DNA of 18,204 nt from NCBI GenBank assembly GCA_900771035.1, contig CAAGML010000082.1, positions 1 to 18,204 of the forward strand, read 5' to 3'. The stretch is from Bacteroidales bacterium (GTDB taxonomy: Bacteria; Bacteroidota; Bacteroidia; Bacteroidales; Paludibacteraceae). This document shows positions 7,317 through 14,883 of the stretch, piece by piece. Each line of letters begins with the position of its first letter. Position 1 is the first letter of the stretch. The translations under genes were made by a program, and so were the position numbers. The notes below the pieces were generated by a model. That model was not told the origin of the DNA. It ran no database searches and was given only the letters and a program-made list of their open reading frames with translations.

Positions 7317-7985
7317 ATGGGTGTTTTATATGTCATACCAACCCCTGTCGGCAACCTTGAGGACATTACCCTGAGGGCTTTGCGTTTGCTCAAGGAGGTC
7401 GATTTGGTGCTTGCCGAGGATACCCGGACCACCAGTATCCTCTTTCACCATTACGACATCCATACCCCTCTCTCTGCCCATCACAAATTCAACGAGCATG
7501 AGACAGCCGCCAGGTTTGCCGAGAGGATTCTTGCCGGCGAGAACATAGCCTTGGTCTCTGATGCGGGAACACCCTCCATTTCCGACCCTGGTTTCATGCT
7601 TGTCCGTGAGTGTGCCGCCCGTGGAGTCACGGTCCAAACTCTCCCCGGAGCGACCGCCTTCGTCCCTGCTTTGGTCAACTCGTCTCTCCCCTCTGACAGG
7701 TTCTGCTTTGAAGGCTTTCTTCCTCAGAAAAAGGGACGACAGACACGAATTCATGCACTTGAAGAGGAAACAAGGAGTATGATTTTCTACGAATCTCCAT
7801 TTCGTCTCGTGAAAACGCTCTCTGATTTTTCCTCGGTTTTCGGATCTGAACGTCGGGCAGCTGTTTGTCGTGAAATATCTAAAATTCACGAAGAAACACA
7901 TCGCGGCACTCTTTCTGAACTGGTCAAACATTACGAAGAACACCCTCCAAAGGGCGAAATCGTGATTTTGGTGGCGGGTAAATGA
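7317..7985 (+). CDS. rsmI: 16S rRNA (cytidine-2'-O)-methyltransferase RsmI
   Basis: RsmI uses S-adenosylmethionine to methylate the 2'-O of C1402 in the 16S rRNA decoding centre. The 222-residue product shows the tetrapyrrole-methylase fold motifs: LYVIPTPVGNLEDITLRAL at the N-terminus, AEDTRTT (33-39), LVSDAGTPSISDPG (79-92), LPGATA (109-114), FEGFLPQKKG (131-140) and FYESPFRL. E. coli RsmI is about 286 residues; this form lacks the C-terminal extension, as is common in Bacteroidota. The ATG at 7317 is preferred over one 30 bases upstream, because it follows the preceding stop codon by one base and begins directly at the conserved strand. Confidence 0.95.
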   Translation: MGVLYVIPTPVGNLEDITLRALRLLKEVDLVLAEDTRTTSILFHHYDIHTPLSAHHKFNEHETAARFAERILAGENIALVSDAGTPSISDPGFMLVRECAARGVTVQTLPGATAFVPALVNSSLPSDRFCFEGFLPQKKGRQTRIHALEEETRSMIFYESPFRLVKTLSDFSSVFGSERRAAVCREISKIHEETHRGTLSELVKHYEEHPPKGEIVILVAGK

Positions 7986-7990
7986 TGGAA

Positions 7991-8010
7991 TATGTTATAA
8001 AACATACTTT
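7991..8010 (+). terminator. Weak hairpin after rsmI (possible terminator)
   Basis: TATGTT and AACATA form a 6-bp AT-rich stem with loop ATAA (7991-8006), followed by CTTT. The stem is weak and the T-run short, so termination here is uncertain. Confidence 0.3.
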
Positions 8011-8164
8011 CAATAGTGTAGATATTCAAGTGGTCTCTTTTGTTAATATCGCAAATTGTTGTAATTTAGTATATATACCACTGTGTATTTAATGTCCTTA
8101 ATAAAATGCAAAACTGGTGTTTTCCCATTTGCTTCGTCATTGTTGTAAAATAAAACGAAGATGG
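8011..8164. other. AT-rich intergenic stretch with a partial match to the right-edge element
   Basis: No gene was seen. TATTCAAGTGGTCT at 8023-8036 matches 18156-18169 with one mismatch, and both are preceded by TTCAATA. The rest of the right-edge element (TTGAGnCCTCG onward) is missing here. Confidence 0.5.
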
Positions 8165-8196
8165 TTTTGCGTTAAGGCAAAAAATCTGTAACTTTG
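8165..8196 (+). promoter_or_regulatory. Bacteroidota-type promoter for the susC operon
   Basis: TTTTG at 8165-8169 and TAACTTTG at 8189-8196 are separated by 19 bases, matching the Bacteroidota -33/-7 layout. Transcription would begin near 8203, giving a leader of about 120 bases before susC. Confidence 0.8.
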
Positions 8197-8202
8197 TCGT
8201 CT

Positions 8203-8324
8203 GAATTATATGCCCTTTTTGCGCCCTCTTTTGATTGGGTATTAGGTGTGCTGAAAAGGATGTGTTCAGCCGTGTGAAACGAAAATAATCAATACAATAT
8301 TTATAACTAAAAAGCAAAGTTTTT
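8203..8324 (+). promoter_or_regulatory. Long 5' leader of susC with a hairpin
   Basis: The leader is about 120 bases. GCTGAA (8250-8255) and TTCAGC (8265-8270) form a 6-bp stem with a 9-base loop. No known riboswitch was recognised. Leaders of this size in susC operons can be targets of small RNAs or RNA-binding proteins; here that is only a possibility. Confidence 0.4.
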
Positions 8325-11300
8325 ATGAAAAGAGTAATTCTTTTGTTCACGGCGCTGGTGCTTTGTATCGGTGTTGCATTTGGACAGGAAACCACCATCA
8401 ACGGTACCGTTGTCGATGAGACTGGCGAGACCGTTATCGGTGCTGCTGTTCAGGTCAAAGGAACTACAGTTGGTACTATTACCGACATTGACGGTAATTT
8501 CACCATCAAGGTTCCTGCTGGTAAAAAAGTCCTCGTCTTCAGCTTCGTAGGCTTGACCACGGTTGAGCAAGAGGCAAAAAACGGAATGAAAGTGGTTATG
8601 ACTTCCGAGGCTACCCAGATTGATGAGGTCATGGTTGTCGCTTACGGTACTTCCACCAAGAAGTCATTCGCTGGTTCCGCTACTGTCGTTAAGGGTGAGA
8701 CTCTCGAGAAGAAAAACCCTTCTGATGTAACCAAGGCTCTCGCAGGTGAGATTGCCGGTGTGCAGGTTGTCAGCTCTACAGGTCAGCCTGGTACTTCTGC
8801 TTCAGTGCGTATCCGTGGTATTGGTTCCGTCAACTCTTCGACAGCTCCTCTCTACGTTGTTGATGGTATTCCTTTCGATGGTGATATCTCTGGTATCGAC
8901 CCATCTGATATCGCTTCGACAACTGTCCTCAAGGATGCAACGGCTACTTCACTCTACGGCTCACGTGGTGCTAACGGTGTCATCCTGATTACTACCAAGA
9001 AGGGTACTTCTGGCGAGTCTGGCAAAATCGACATTGATGTCAAGTATGGTGCCAACATGCGCCTCATCCCTATGTATGAGACTATCGGTGACGCTCAGCG
9101 TTATGTCGAGTTGTGCTGGGAAGGTATCGCAAATGGTTACGGTAATGACGTTGACCTCAGAAAGACTGCTAACCGTCAAATCTTTGATGTTGCCGCAGGT
9201 GGTCTTCCTTCTGCTTACAACCGTTGGACTACCCCTGGCGATCAGCTCATTGACCCTTATACAGGCAAGTTCGTCGAGGGCGTGACTCTCAAACAGGGTT
9301 ATATTGACGACCCAGAGAAAGGTTGGGACAAGGCAATGTTCAACAACGGACAGAAGATTGAGGCTAACCTCAAAATCCATGGCGGTTCCGACAAGACCAC
9401 ATATTATACATCTTTCGGTTACCTCAAGGACGAAGGTTACTACATCGGTTCTGACTACGACCGTCTCACTGCACGTGTCAATGTTGACCATCAGGCAAAG
9501 AAATGGTTGAAGGGTAATATGAACATCGCTTACACCTACTCTCACCAGAATGCTCCTGGACAGTCTTCCAATATGAACAACGGTTTTGCTTACGTCAACG
9601 AGTGTCCTGCAATCTACCCTGTGTTCCAGCGTGACGCAAACGGTTACCGTGTATATGATAACAAGATTACCAATTCTGACGGTTCACACCCTTACGCTTA
9701 CGACTATGGTGACGTTGACCATAATGGCAACGTAATCGGACGTACATACGGTAATGGTATCAACCCTGCCGGTGCTCTCCAGTACGACAAAAACCGTACC
9801 GAGCGTCATCAGTTGGCTGCCAACGCAATGCTCGAGGTTACTTTCTATAAAGGTCTCAAACTTCAGACCAACCTCGGTCTCCAGTTCGTTGGCTCGAACA
9901 ACTCTGACCTCACCAACGTTTATTACGGTGATGCCGCAGGTGTTGGCCGTATCAACAAGACTCAGCAGAACTACCTCTCGTTCACTTGGAACCAGATTCT
10001 CTCTTATACAACAGACTTCGGAGGTCGTGACCACAACCTTGATGCTTTCGTGGCTCATGAGGTAGGTTATCTCTCTAATTCGCAAATGTATGCTTCACAG
10101 AACTATACCGCACGTCCTGAAGGTCTTGAGCTTTCGAACGCAATCGAGATGTCTGGTATCGCTTCTGAGACTGTAAAGGCTTCTATCGAGTCTTATTTCG
10201 CTCAGGTTCGCTACAACTACAAGGAACGTTACTTCTTCCATGGCACAATCCGTGGTGATGGATCTTCCCGTTTCGCAAAGGGTAACCGCTGGGGTTGCTT
10301 TGGTGCTGTCGGTGTGGCTTGGTTGATGACCAACGAAGACTTCATGCAGGATCAGTCTGTTACCGACGTAATCAAGAACCTTAAGATTAAGGCTTCCTGG
10401 GGTCGTCTCGGTAATCAGGATATCGGTCTCTTCCTCTATACCAACCAATACGGTATCAGCAACGTTGACGGCGAGGTAGGTTACTCTCTCAGTTATATTG
10501 GTAACAAAGACCTTACTTGGGAGAAATCCTCAATCTGGAACGTAGGCTTCGAGATGGGTCTTACCAAGTACCTCGACCTCGAGTTCGAGTATTTCTACAA
10601 GACTACCACTGACATGCTCTTCCCTCGTTCGGTTGCTCCATCACTCGGTTACTCATATTATTATGTGAACGATGGTGCTTTGATGAACCAAGGTGTTGAG
10701 TTCGCCGCTTATCTCCATGCTGTTGACACCAAGAACATCAAGTTCGACTTCCGTCTCAATGGTGCTTGGTACGAAAACAAGGTTACCGAGATGCCTCTTG
10801 ACAACAATGGCAAGCGTATGAATATGAACGGTGCTATGTCTGTCGGTCACTCTCTCTATGATTACTATACAGTCGAGTATGCCGGCGTTAACGGCGCTAC
10901 AGGTAAGGCTCTCTACGTTACATACTACAATCCTGCGGACCTTGTGAACCCAGGCGTTTACGATGAGCGTTACGATTACATCAGTTCAGTTCACAGTTAC
11001 ATCCTTGAGCACTATGTGACAGATGAGGATGTTTATAATGAGAACGTAGCCAAGGGTCAGTATTGCGTTCTTGTCAGCAAGGAGACTCAGCAGAAGTATC
11101 TCGACAATCCTGACCTTATCCTTGAGAAGACCGTTACTGAGAATTACAACTACGCATCATCCAAGTATGTCGGCAAGTGCGCATCTCCTAAACTCCAGGG
11201 TGGTTTCGGCTTTGACCTGTCAGTTTATGGCGTTGAGTTGTCTGCTTCGTTCACCTATAGCCTCGGTGGTTGGGGTAGTGACGGTGCATACGAGATGTTG

Positions 11301-11708
11301 ATGCACTCTGACCGTGCAGGTGAGCGTAACTGGCATAAGGATATCGAGAATCGTTGGACTTACGAAATCGGTGAGAAGTGGGATCAGATGTCAGCTTCCG
11401 AGCGTGCGGATATTGTTCCTAGACTCTCTAACGGTAAGGACAATTATGCAAACTCAGGTTCGACTCGTTTCATCAACTCGTCTAACTATCTGGCACTCTC
11501 TAACGTCCGCCTTGGTTACTCGTTCCCTAAGAAATGGATGGACAAGATTCACCTCAACAGCCTCAGCGTATTCGTATCTGGCGACAACCTGTTCTGCCTC
11601 TCGATACGTAAGGGTTACATCCCTATGATGTCATTCTCCGGTGGCTCTGACACATACAGCTATTCTCCACTCTCCACAATTATGGGTGGTATCAAAATCT
11701 CATTCTAA
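8325..11708 (+). CDS. SusC/RagA-family TonB-linked outer-membrane transporter
   Basis: This 1127-residue outer-membrane beta-barrel imports nutrients using TonB energy, with SusD as its lid. A signal peptide is visible (MKRVILLFTALVLCIGVAFG, cleavage near residue 20). A carboxypeptidase-regulatory-like beta domain follows (about 24-100: INGTVVDETGETVIGAAVQVKGT), then a TonB-box-like stretch near EVMVVAYGT, and the plug domain (about 115-225) with RIRGIGSVNSSTAPLYVVDG and SLYGSRGANGVILITTKKG. The rest is barrel, ending in aromatic Phe (KISF) as expected for barrel insertion. Length is normal for the family. It is followed after 29 bases by susD. The substrate cannot be read from sequence; the nearby protease suggests peptides rather than glycans. 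Confidence 0.95.
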   Translation: MKRVILLFTALVLCIGVAFGQETTINGTVVDETGETVIGAAVQVKGTTVGTITDIDGNFTIKVPAGKKVLVFSFVGLTTVEQEAKNGMKVVMTSEATQIDEVMVVAYGTSTKKSFAGSATVVKGETLEKKNPSDVTKALAGEIAGVQVVSSTGQPGTSASVRIRGIGSVNSSTAPLYVVDGIPFDGDISGIDPSDIASTTVLKDATATSLYGSRGANGVILITTKKGTSGESGKIDIDVKYGANMRLIPMYETIGDAQRYVELCWEGIANGYGNDVDLRKTANRQIFDVAAGGLPSAYNRWTTPGDQLIDPYTGKFVEGVTLKQGYIDDPEKGWDKAMFNNGQKIEANLKIHGGSDKTTYYTSFGYLKDEGYYIGSDYDRLTARVNVDHQAKKWLKGNMNIAYTYSHQNAPGQSSNMNNGFAYVNECPAIYPVFQRDANGYRVYDNKITNSDGSHPYAYDYGDVDHNGNVIGRTYGNGINPAGALQYDKNRTERHQLAANAMLEVTFYKGLKLQTNLGLQFVGSNNSDLTNVYYGDAAGVGRINKTQQNYLSFTWNQILSYTTDFGGRDHNLDAFVAHEVGYLSNSQMYASQNYTARPEGLELSNAIEMSGIASETVKASIESYFAQVRYNYKERYFFHGTIRGDGSSRFAKGNRWGCFGAVGVAWLMTNEDFMQDQSVTDVIKNLKIKASWGRLGNQDIGLFLYTNQYGISNVDGEVGYSLSYIGNKDLTWEKSSIWNVGFEMGLTKYLDLEFEYFYKTTTDMLFPRSVAPSLGYSYYYVNDGALMNQGVEFAAYLHAVDTKNIKFDFRLNGAWYENKVTEMPLDNNGKRMNMNGAMSVGHSLYDYYTVEYAGVNGATGKALYVTYYNPADLVNPGVYDERYDYISSVHSYILEHYVTDEDVYNENVAKGQYCVLVSKETQQKYLDNPDLILEKTVTENYNYASSKYVGKCASPKLQGGFGFDLSVYGVELSASFTYSLGGWGSDGAYEMLMHSDRAGERNWHKDIENRWTYEIGEKWDQMSASERADIVPRLSNGKDNYANSGSTRFINSSNYLALSNVRLGYSFPKKWMDKIHLNSLSVFVSGDNLFCLSIRKGYIPMMSFSGGSDTYSYSPLSTIMGGIKISF

Positions 11709-11737
11709 TCTAACCAAATGTATAAATTCTAACCGCT

Positions 11738-13297
11738 ATGAAATCTATTAAAATATTTTCGGTTTGTCTTGCCGCCCTGCTTGGACTTTCAAGTTGCGCA
11801 AGTTCTTGGTTGGATCAGGAACTTACTGGTGGCACTTTGACTCAGGAGGAGTACAACTCCATGTCTAATGTTACCGTTGGTACTGTCAAAGGTATCTACT
11901 CTTCATTCTACGCAGTGTCAGACCATGATCTGTTCGGTGTCAAAAGTCTTGATATCGCTACTGACCTCGTTTCTTCTGACCTTGCCATGACTGCTCAGGC
12001 TTATGGTTGGTTTACAACCGATGCCCAGCGTCTTACTCAATATCGTACGAGCTATATCTGGTCATTCTATTTCGATATGATTATGAATGCAAACGCTGTG
12101 TTGCGTTCCCTCGACCATAAGTCAACCTTGACGCAGGAAGAACAGGATGCATACGCACAGGCTCTTGCCATCCGTGCATATTGCTATTACAACCTTGCCA
12201 ACCTCTACGGTCCTGCCGCAGGCGATAACACCACTCCTTCTGTTTATGGTAAGAAAGGTAAGGGTGCTGACTATGACCTTGCTCCTATCTACACTCAGAA
12301 CGACACCACTCCTGCCGGACTTGTCAAGGAGAGACCTCTCTCTTCTTACATTGAGGTTCGTGAGTTCGTTGAAAGTGACCTTACCAATGCCATAGAGCAT
12401 TTCGAGAAGGCTAATTTGGCACGTACTTCGAAACTTTTCATTGACATTAATGTCGCAAAAGCTCTCCAGGCTTACAACTATCTCCAGATGGCTTGGGCAA
12501 AACCAACCGATGCTCAGTCGCAAGAGTGCTACAAGAAAGGTTATGATATGGCAATGAGTGTCATACGGGAAAGCGGTTACCAGATTCTTCCTTATGATGA
12601 TGTTCTCACGACTGGTTTCGTTGACGTGAACAATCCATCTTGGATGTGGGGTCTCGATGTCACTGCCGAGAACTATGGTGGTCTCGCTTCCTTCTGGGGT
12701 CATATTGATATCCACACCTATTCTTACGCTTACGCTGGTGCTACCAAGGGTATGGATGAATTACTCTATAAAGGCTATTTCACTAATGGCATGGAGACAA
12801 ACGATATCCGTTGCAAGTGGTTTGATGCTACCAAGAAGTATATCCCAGACTGGAAGTTCTATGACCTCAAGCGTGGTGTGACTGCCGACGAGATTGACCG
12901 TGACTGGAAGAATGATGTCGTATTCCTTCGTATTGAGGAGATGTACCTCATTGCTGCCGAGTGCGCTTACAACATGAACGATATGGATGCTTCGAGGTCG
13001 ATTCTCAAGGAACTCCTTGTTGAGCGTCTTGAAGATCCTTCTGTCGTTGACGGTTGGAATGGTATGGACCTTCTCAAACAGATTTACTACAACTGGCGTG
13101 TCGAGTTGTTTGCCGAGGGTCGCGGACTTATCACATTCAAACGTTTCAACCAGTATGGTTCGGCTGACTTCTCGCAGAAAAAACGTGGTAACAACCACTT
13201 CGCTCAGGCTGGTAATGACATGAAGGCTACCGATTACGAGATTCTTTACAAGGTTCCTTCCTCTGAGATTGTCTATAATAGTGAAATCAATGACTGA
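11738..13297 (+). CDS. SusD/RagB-family surface lipoprotein (nutrient-binding lid)
   Basis: A lipoprotein of 519 residues with a type II signal peptide and lipobox LSSC (lipidated Cys20). SusD proteins sit on the outer face of the SusC barrel and capture ligand. Family features are an N-terminal conserved segment after the lipobox (WLDQELTGGTLTQEEY), TPR-like helices with AIRAYCYYNLANLYGP (about 143-158), and the C-terminal YNWRVELFAEGRGLITFKRFNQYG (from about 451), equivalent to the ELxxEGxRxxDLxRW motif. Here the motif carries GLITFKRF, a moderate departure. Length is typical. It is paired with the upstream susC gene and shares its promoter. Confidence 0.93.
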   Translation: MKSIKIFSVCLAALLGLSSCASSWLDQELTGGTLTQEEYNSMSNVTVGTVKGIYSSFYAVSDHDLFGVKSLDIATDLVSSDLAMTAQAYGWFTTDAQRLTQYRTSYIWSFYFDMIMNANAVLRSLDHKSTLTQEEQDAYAQALAIRAYCYYNLANLYGPAAGDNTTPSVYGKKGKGADYDLAPIYTQNDTTPAGLVKERPLSSYIEVREFVESDLTNAIEHFEKANLARTSKLFIDINVAKALQAYNYLQMAWAKPTDAQSQECYKKGYDMAMSVIRESGYQILPYDDVLTTGFVDVNNPSWMWGLDVTAENYGGLASFWGHIDIHTYSYAYAGATKGMDELLYKGYFTNGMETNDIRCKWFDATKKYIPDWKFYDLKRGVTADEIDRDWKNDVVFLRIEEMYLIAAECAYNMNDMDASRSILKELLVERLEDPSVVDGWNGMDLLKQIYYNWRVELFAEGRGLITFKRFNQYGSADFSQKKRGNNHFAQAGNDMKATDYEILYKVPSSEIVYNSEIND

Positions 13298-13351
13298 TGC
13301 CAGTCAGATTATAAATAAGAAAACTTTTAACTTTAATCAAAAAAAACGTTT

Positions 13352-14737
13352 ATGAAAAAGTTGTTTTTTGCGCTTTTTATTGCGCTTGCCGTTATCGGTT
13401 GTAAAAAGGACAATGATGACAAAGATGATCCAGTTGGTCCTGGTGAGTCTATCTCTTTCAACAATGGTAAAGACGGCAAACTCACAATCAGTGTTGGCCA
13501 GAGCGAGGTTATCTCTATCAAGGGTGCTTCTCTGACAGATGTTACAATTACCTCTTCAAATTCTGAAGTTGCTGCTATCAATGGTAATGCTATCGTTGGT
13601 ATGGCTGAAGGTACTGCTGACATTACAGCTACTCTCAACAGTGATGCTTCTAAAACAGCATCTCTCCATGTGACGGTTGTTGACTATTTCAAGAACATCA
13701 AGTTCAACTCTGTTTACTGGATGCAGGCTTCTGAGGATTGGCACGACAAATGCCATGCCATCTATCGTTTGCGTACAAGCCGTGCTGAGGAACTCCCTGA
13801 TGCTGGCGATGCTCAGTTGACACGTGTTAACGATTATGCGTTCACCGGTGCGTGCGATACTGCTGCTGCAATCCAGACTGTTGTTGACGCATTCCAGGTT
13901 GGTAACTGGTATTATCTCTACACTACCCCTGACGGAGTTGAGGTTGGTCTTTTCCAGGATTCAATCCGTGCTGCACGTTCTTGGTTCCTCTCTACCGATG
14001 CATTCTTCAATGGCGATGGTGAGTTTACTGTAGCAGGTCAGGGCGCTCTTATGGAGTTCACGGACTTCTATATGTACGACATCAAGTATTCATATTGCCT
14101 TGGCGACCGTATGCTTTGCGATGACGTTACTGAAATGGGCAGACAGTATGTTAAGACTGGTGAACAGCGTATGCCTTACCCTGGATATATTCAGGTTGGT
14201 CACTTCAACGAGGAAAACTACCTTGAATTCTTTGATATAATTCTTAGAGGTGGTGAGGCAGACGAAGCTGACTATCCATTCTTCAGCATCTACGATTCTC
14301 ACATGATGATGTACTGGAATTCTGTTGACCCTGAAACAGGTGAATCTGGTATGAGTGGTTGGTATCTTGGCTGGCCTGTTCTCGAAGAGGCTTATGATGG
14401 CATCAACTTCGACCTTGAGCAGGATGAGAACACTGGTTGGTTCAAGATGGGCTACTACCACTTCACTGCTACTGTAATGCCTGCATTCGCTGACTATGGT
14501 CTTGCATCTGAGTACAATGAAGAGGATGGTCAGTATTATTTCAAAGATCCTCTTGAGATGGCTCCTATGCAGAATGTAACTTACGAGGGTGGTGTTCTTC
14601 CACAAGAGAAGCCAGGCAAGAACGGTATCCGCCGTCAGCACTCTGAGAAGCCTGTCCGCAATTCACTCTTGAACAAGCAGATGTCTGTTACTAACACTAT
14701 CGGTGCTACTCTCCGTATGGTGCTTTCTTCTAAGTAA
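13352..14737 (+). CDS. Surface lipoprotein with Big2-like domain, function unknown
   Basis: This 461-residue protein has a type II signal peptide (MKKLFFALFIALAVIGC, lipidated Cys17). The charged stretch after it (KKDNDDKDD) resembles the Bacteroidota lipoprotein export signal that sends lipoproteins to the cell surface. Residues about 33-107 look like a bacterial Ig-like (Big2) domain: LTISVGQSEVISIKG, then SSNSEVAAINGNAIVGMAEGTADITA. The remaining 350 residues (rich in Trp, Tyr, Asp and Glu) match no family that I recognise. The gene lies 54 bases after susD and before a strong terminator, so it is the third gene of the susC operon. Such third-gene lipoproteins often act as extra surface binding proteins; that role is inferred here from position. 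Confidence 0.85.
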   Translation: MKKLFFALFIALAVIGCKKDNDDKDDPVGPGESISFNNGKDGKLTISVGQSEVISIKGASLTDVTITSSNSEVAAINGNAIVGMAEGTADITATLNSDASKTASLHVTVVDYFKNIKFNSVYWMQASEDWHDKCHAIYRLRTSRAEELPDAGDAQLTRVNDYAFTGACDTAAAIQTVVDAFQVGNWYYLYTTPDGVEVGLFQDSIRAARSWFLSTDAFFNGDGEFTVAGQGALMEFTDFYMYDIKYSYCLGDRMLCDDVTEMGRQYVKTGEQRMPYPGYIQVGHFNEENYLEFFDIILRGGEADEADYPFFSIYDSHMMMYWNSVDPETGESGMSGWYLGWPVLEEAYDGINFDLEQDENTGWFKMGYYHFTATVMPAFADYGLASEYNEEDGQYYFKDPLEMAPMQNVTYEGGVLPQEKPGKNGIRRQHSEKPVRNSLLNKQMSVTNTIGATLRMVLSSK

Positions 14738-14762
14738 TCAATATTTGATTATCAATACTATA

Positions 14763-14804
14763 TGTCCCATTTGGAATTTATTTTCCAGATGGGACATTTT
14801 TTTT
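14763..14804 (+). terminator. Rho-independent terminator of the susC-susD-lipoprotein operon
   Basis: Arms TGTCCCATTTGGAA (14763-14776) and TTCCAGATGGGACA (14783-14796) pair over 14 bp with one T-G wobble, loop TTTATT, followed by eight T (14797-14804). The A-rich side upstream is weak, so it acts mainly rightward. Confidence 0.92.
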
Positions 14805-14814
14805 CGGAAAATAC

Positions 14815-14845
14815 TTGTCTGCCTCGGATTTTATTCGTAAATTTG
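14815..14845 (+). promoter_or_regulatory. Bacteroidota-type promoter for the M6 protease gene
   Basis: TTG at 14815-14817 and TAAATTTG at 14838-14845 are 20 bases apart. The box lies 38 bases upstream of the ATG at 14884 and just after the terminator, so the protease is a separate transcription unit. Confidence 0.7.
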
Positions 14846-14883
14846 CAATCTGAATTACGCCTAATAACATAACAGTTTATATA

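Noticed and set aside
13328..13335. TAACTTTA as a possible extra promoter before the 13352 lipoprotein gene.
   Set aside because: The last position departs from TAnnTTTG, no -33 element was seen, and the gene is only 54 bases after susD.
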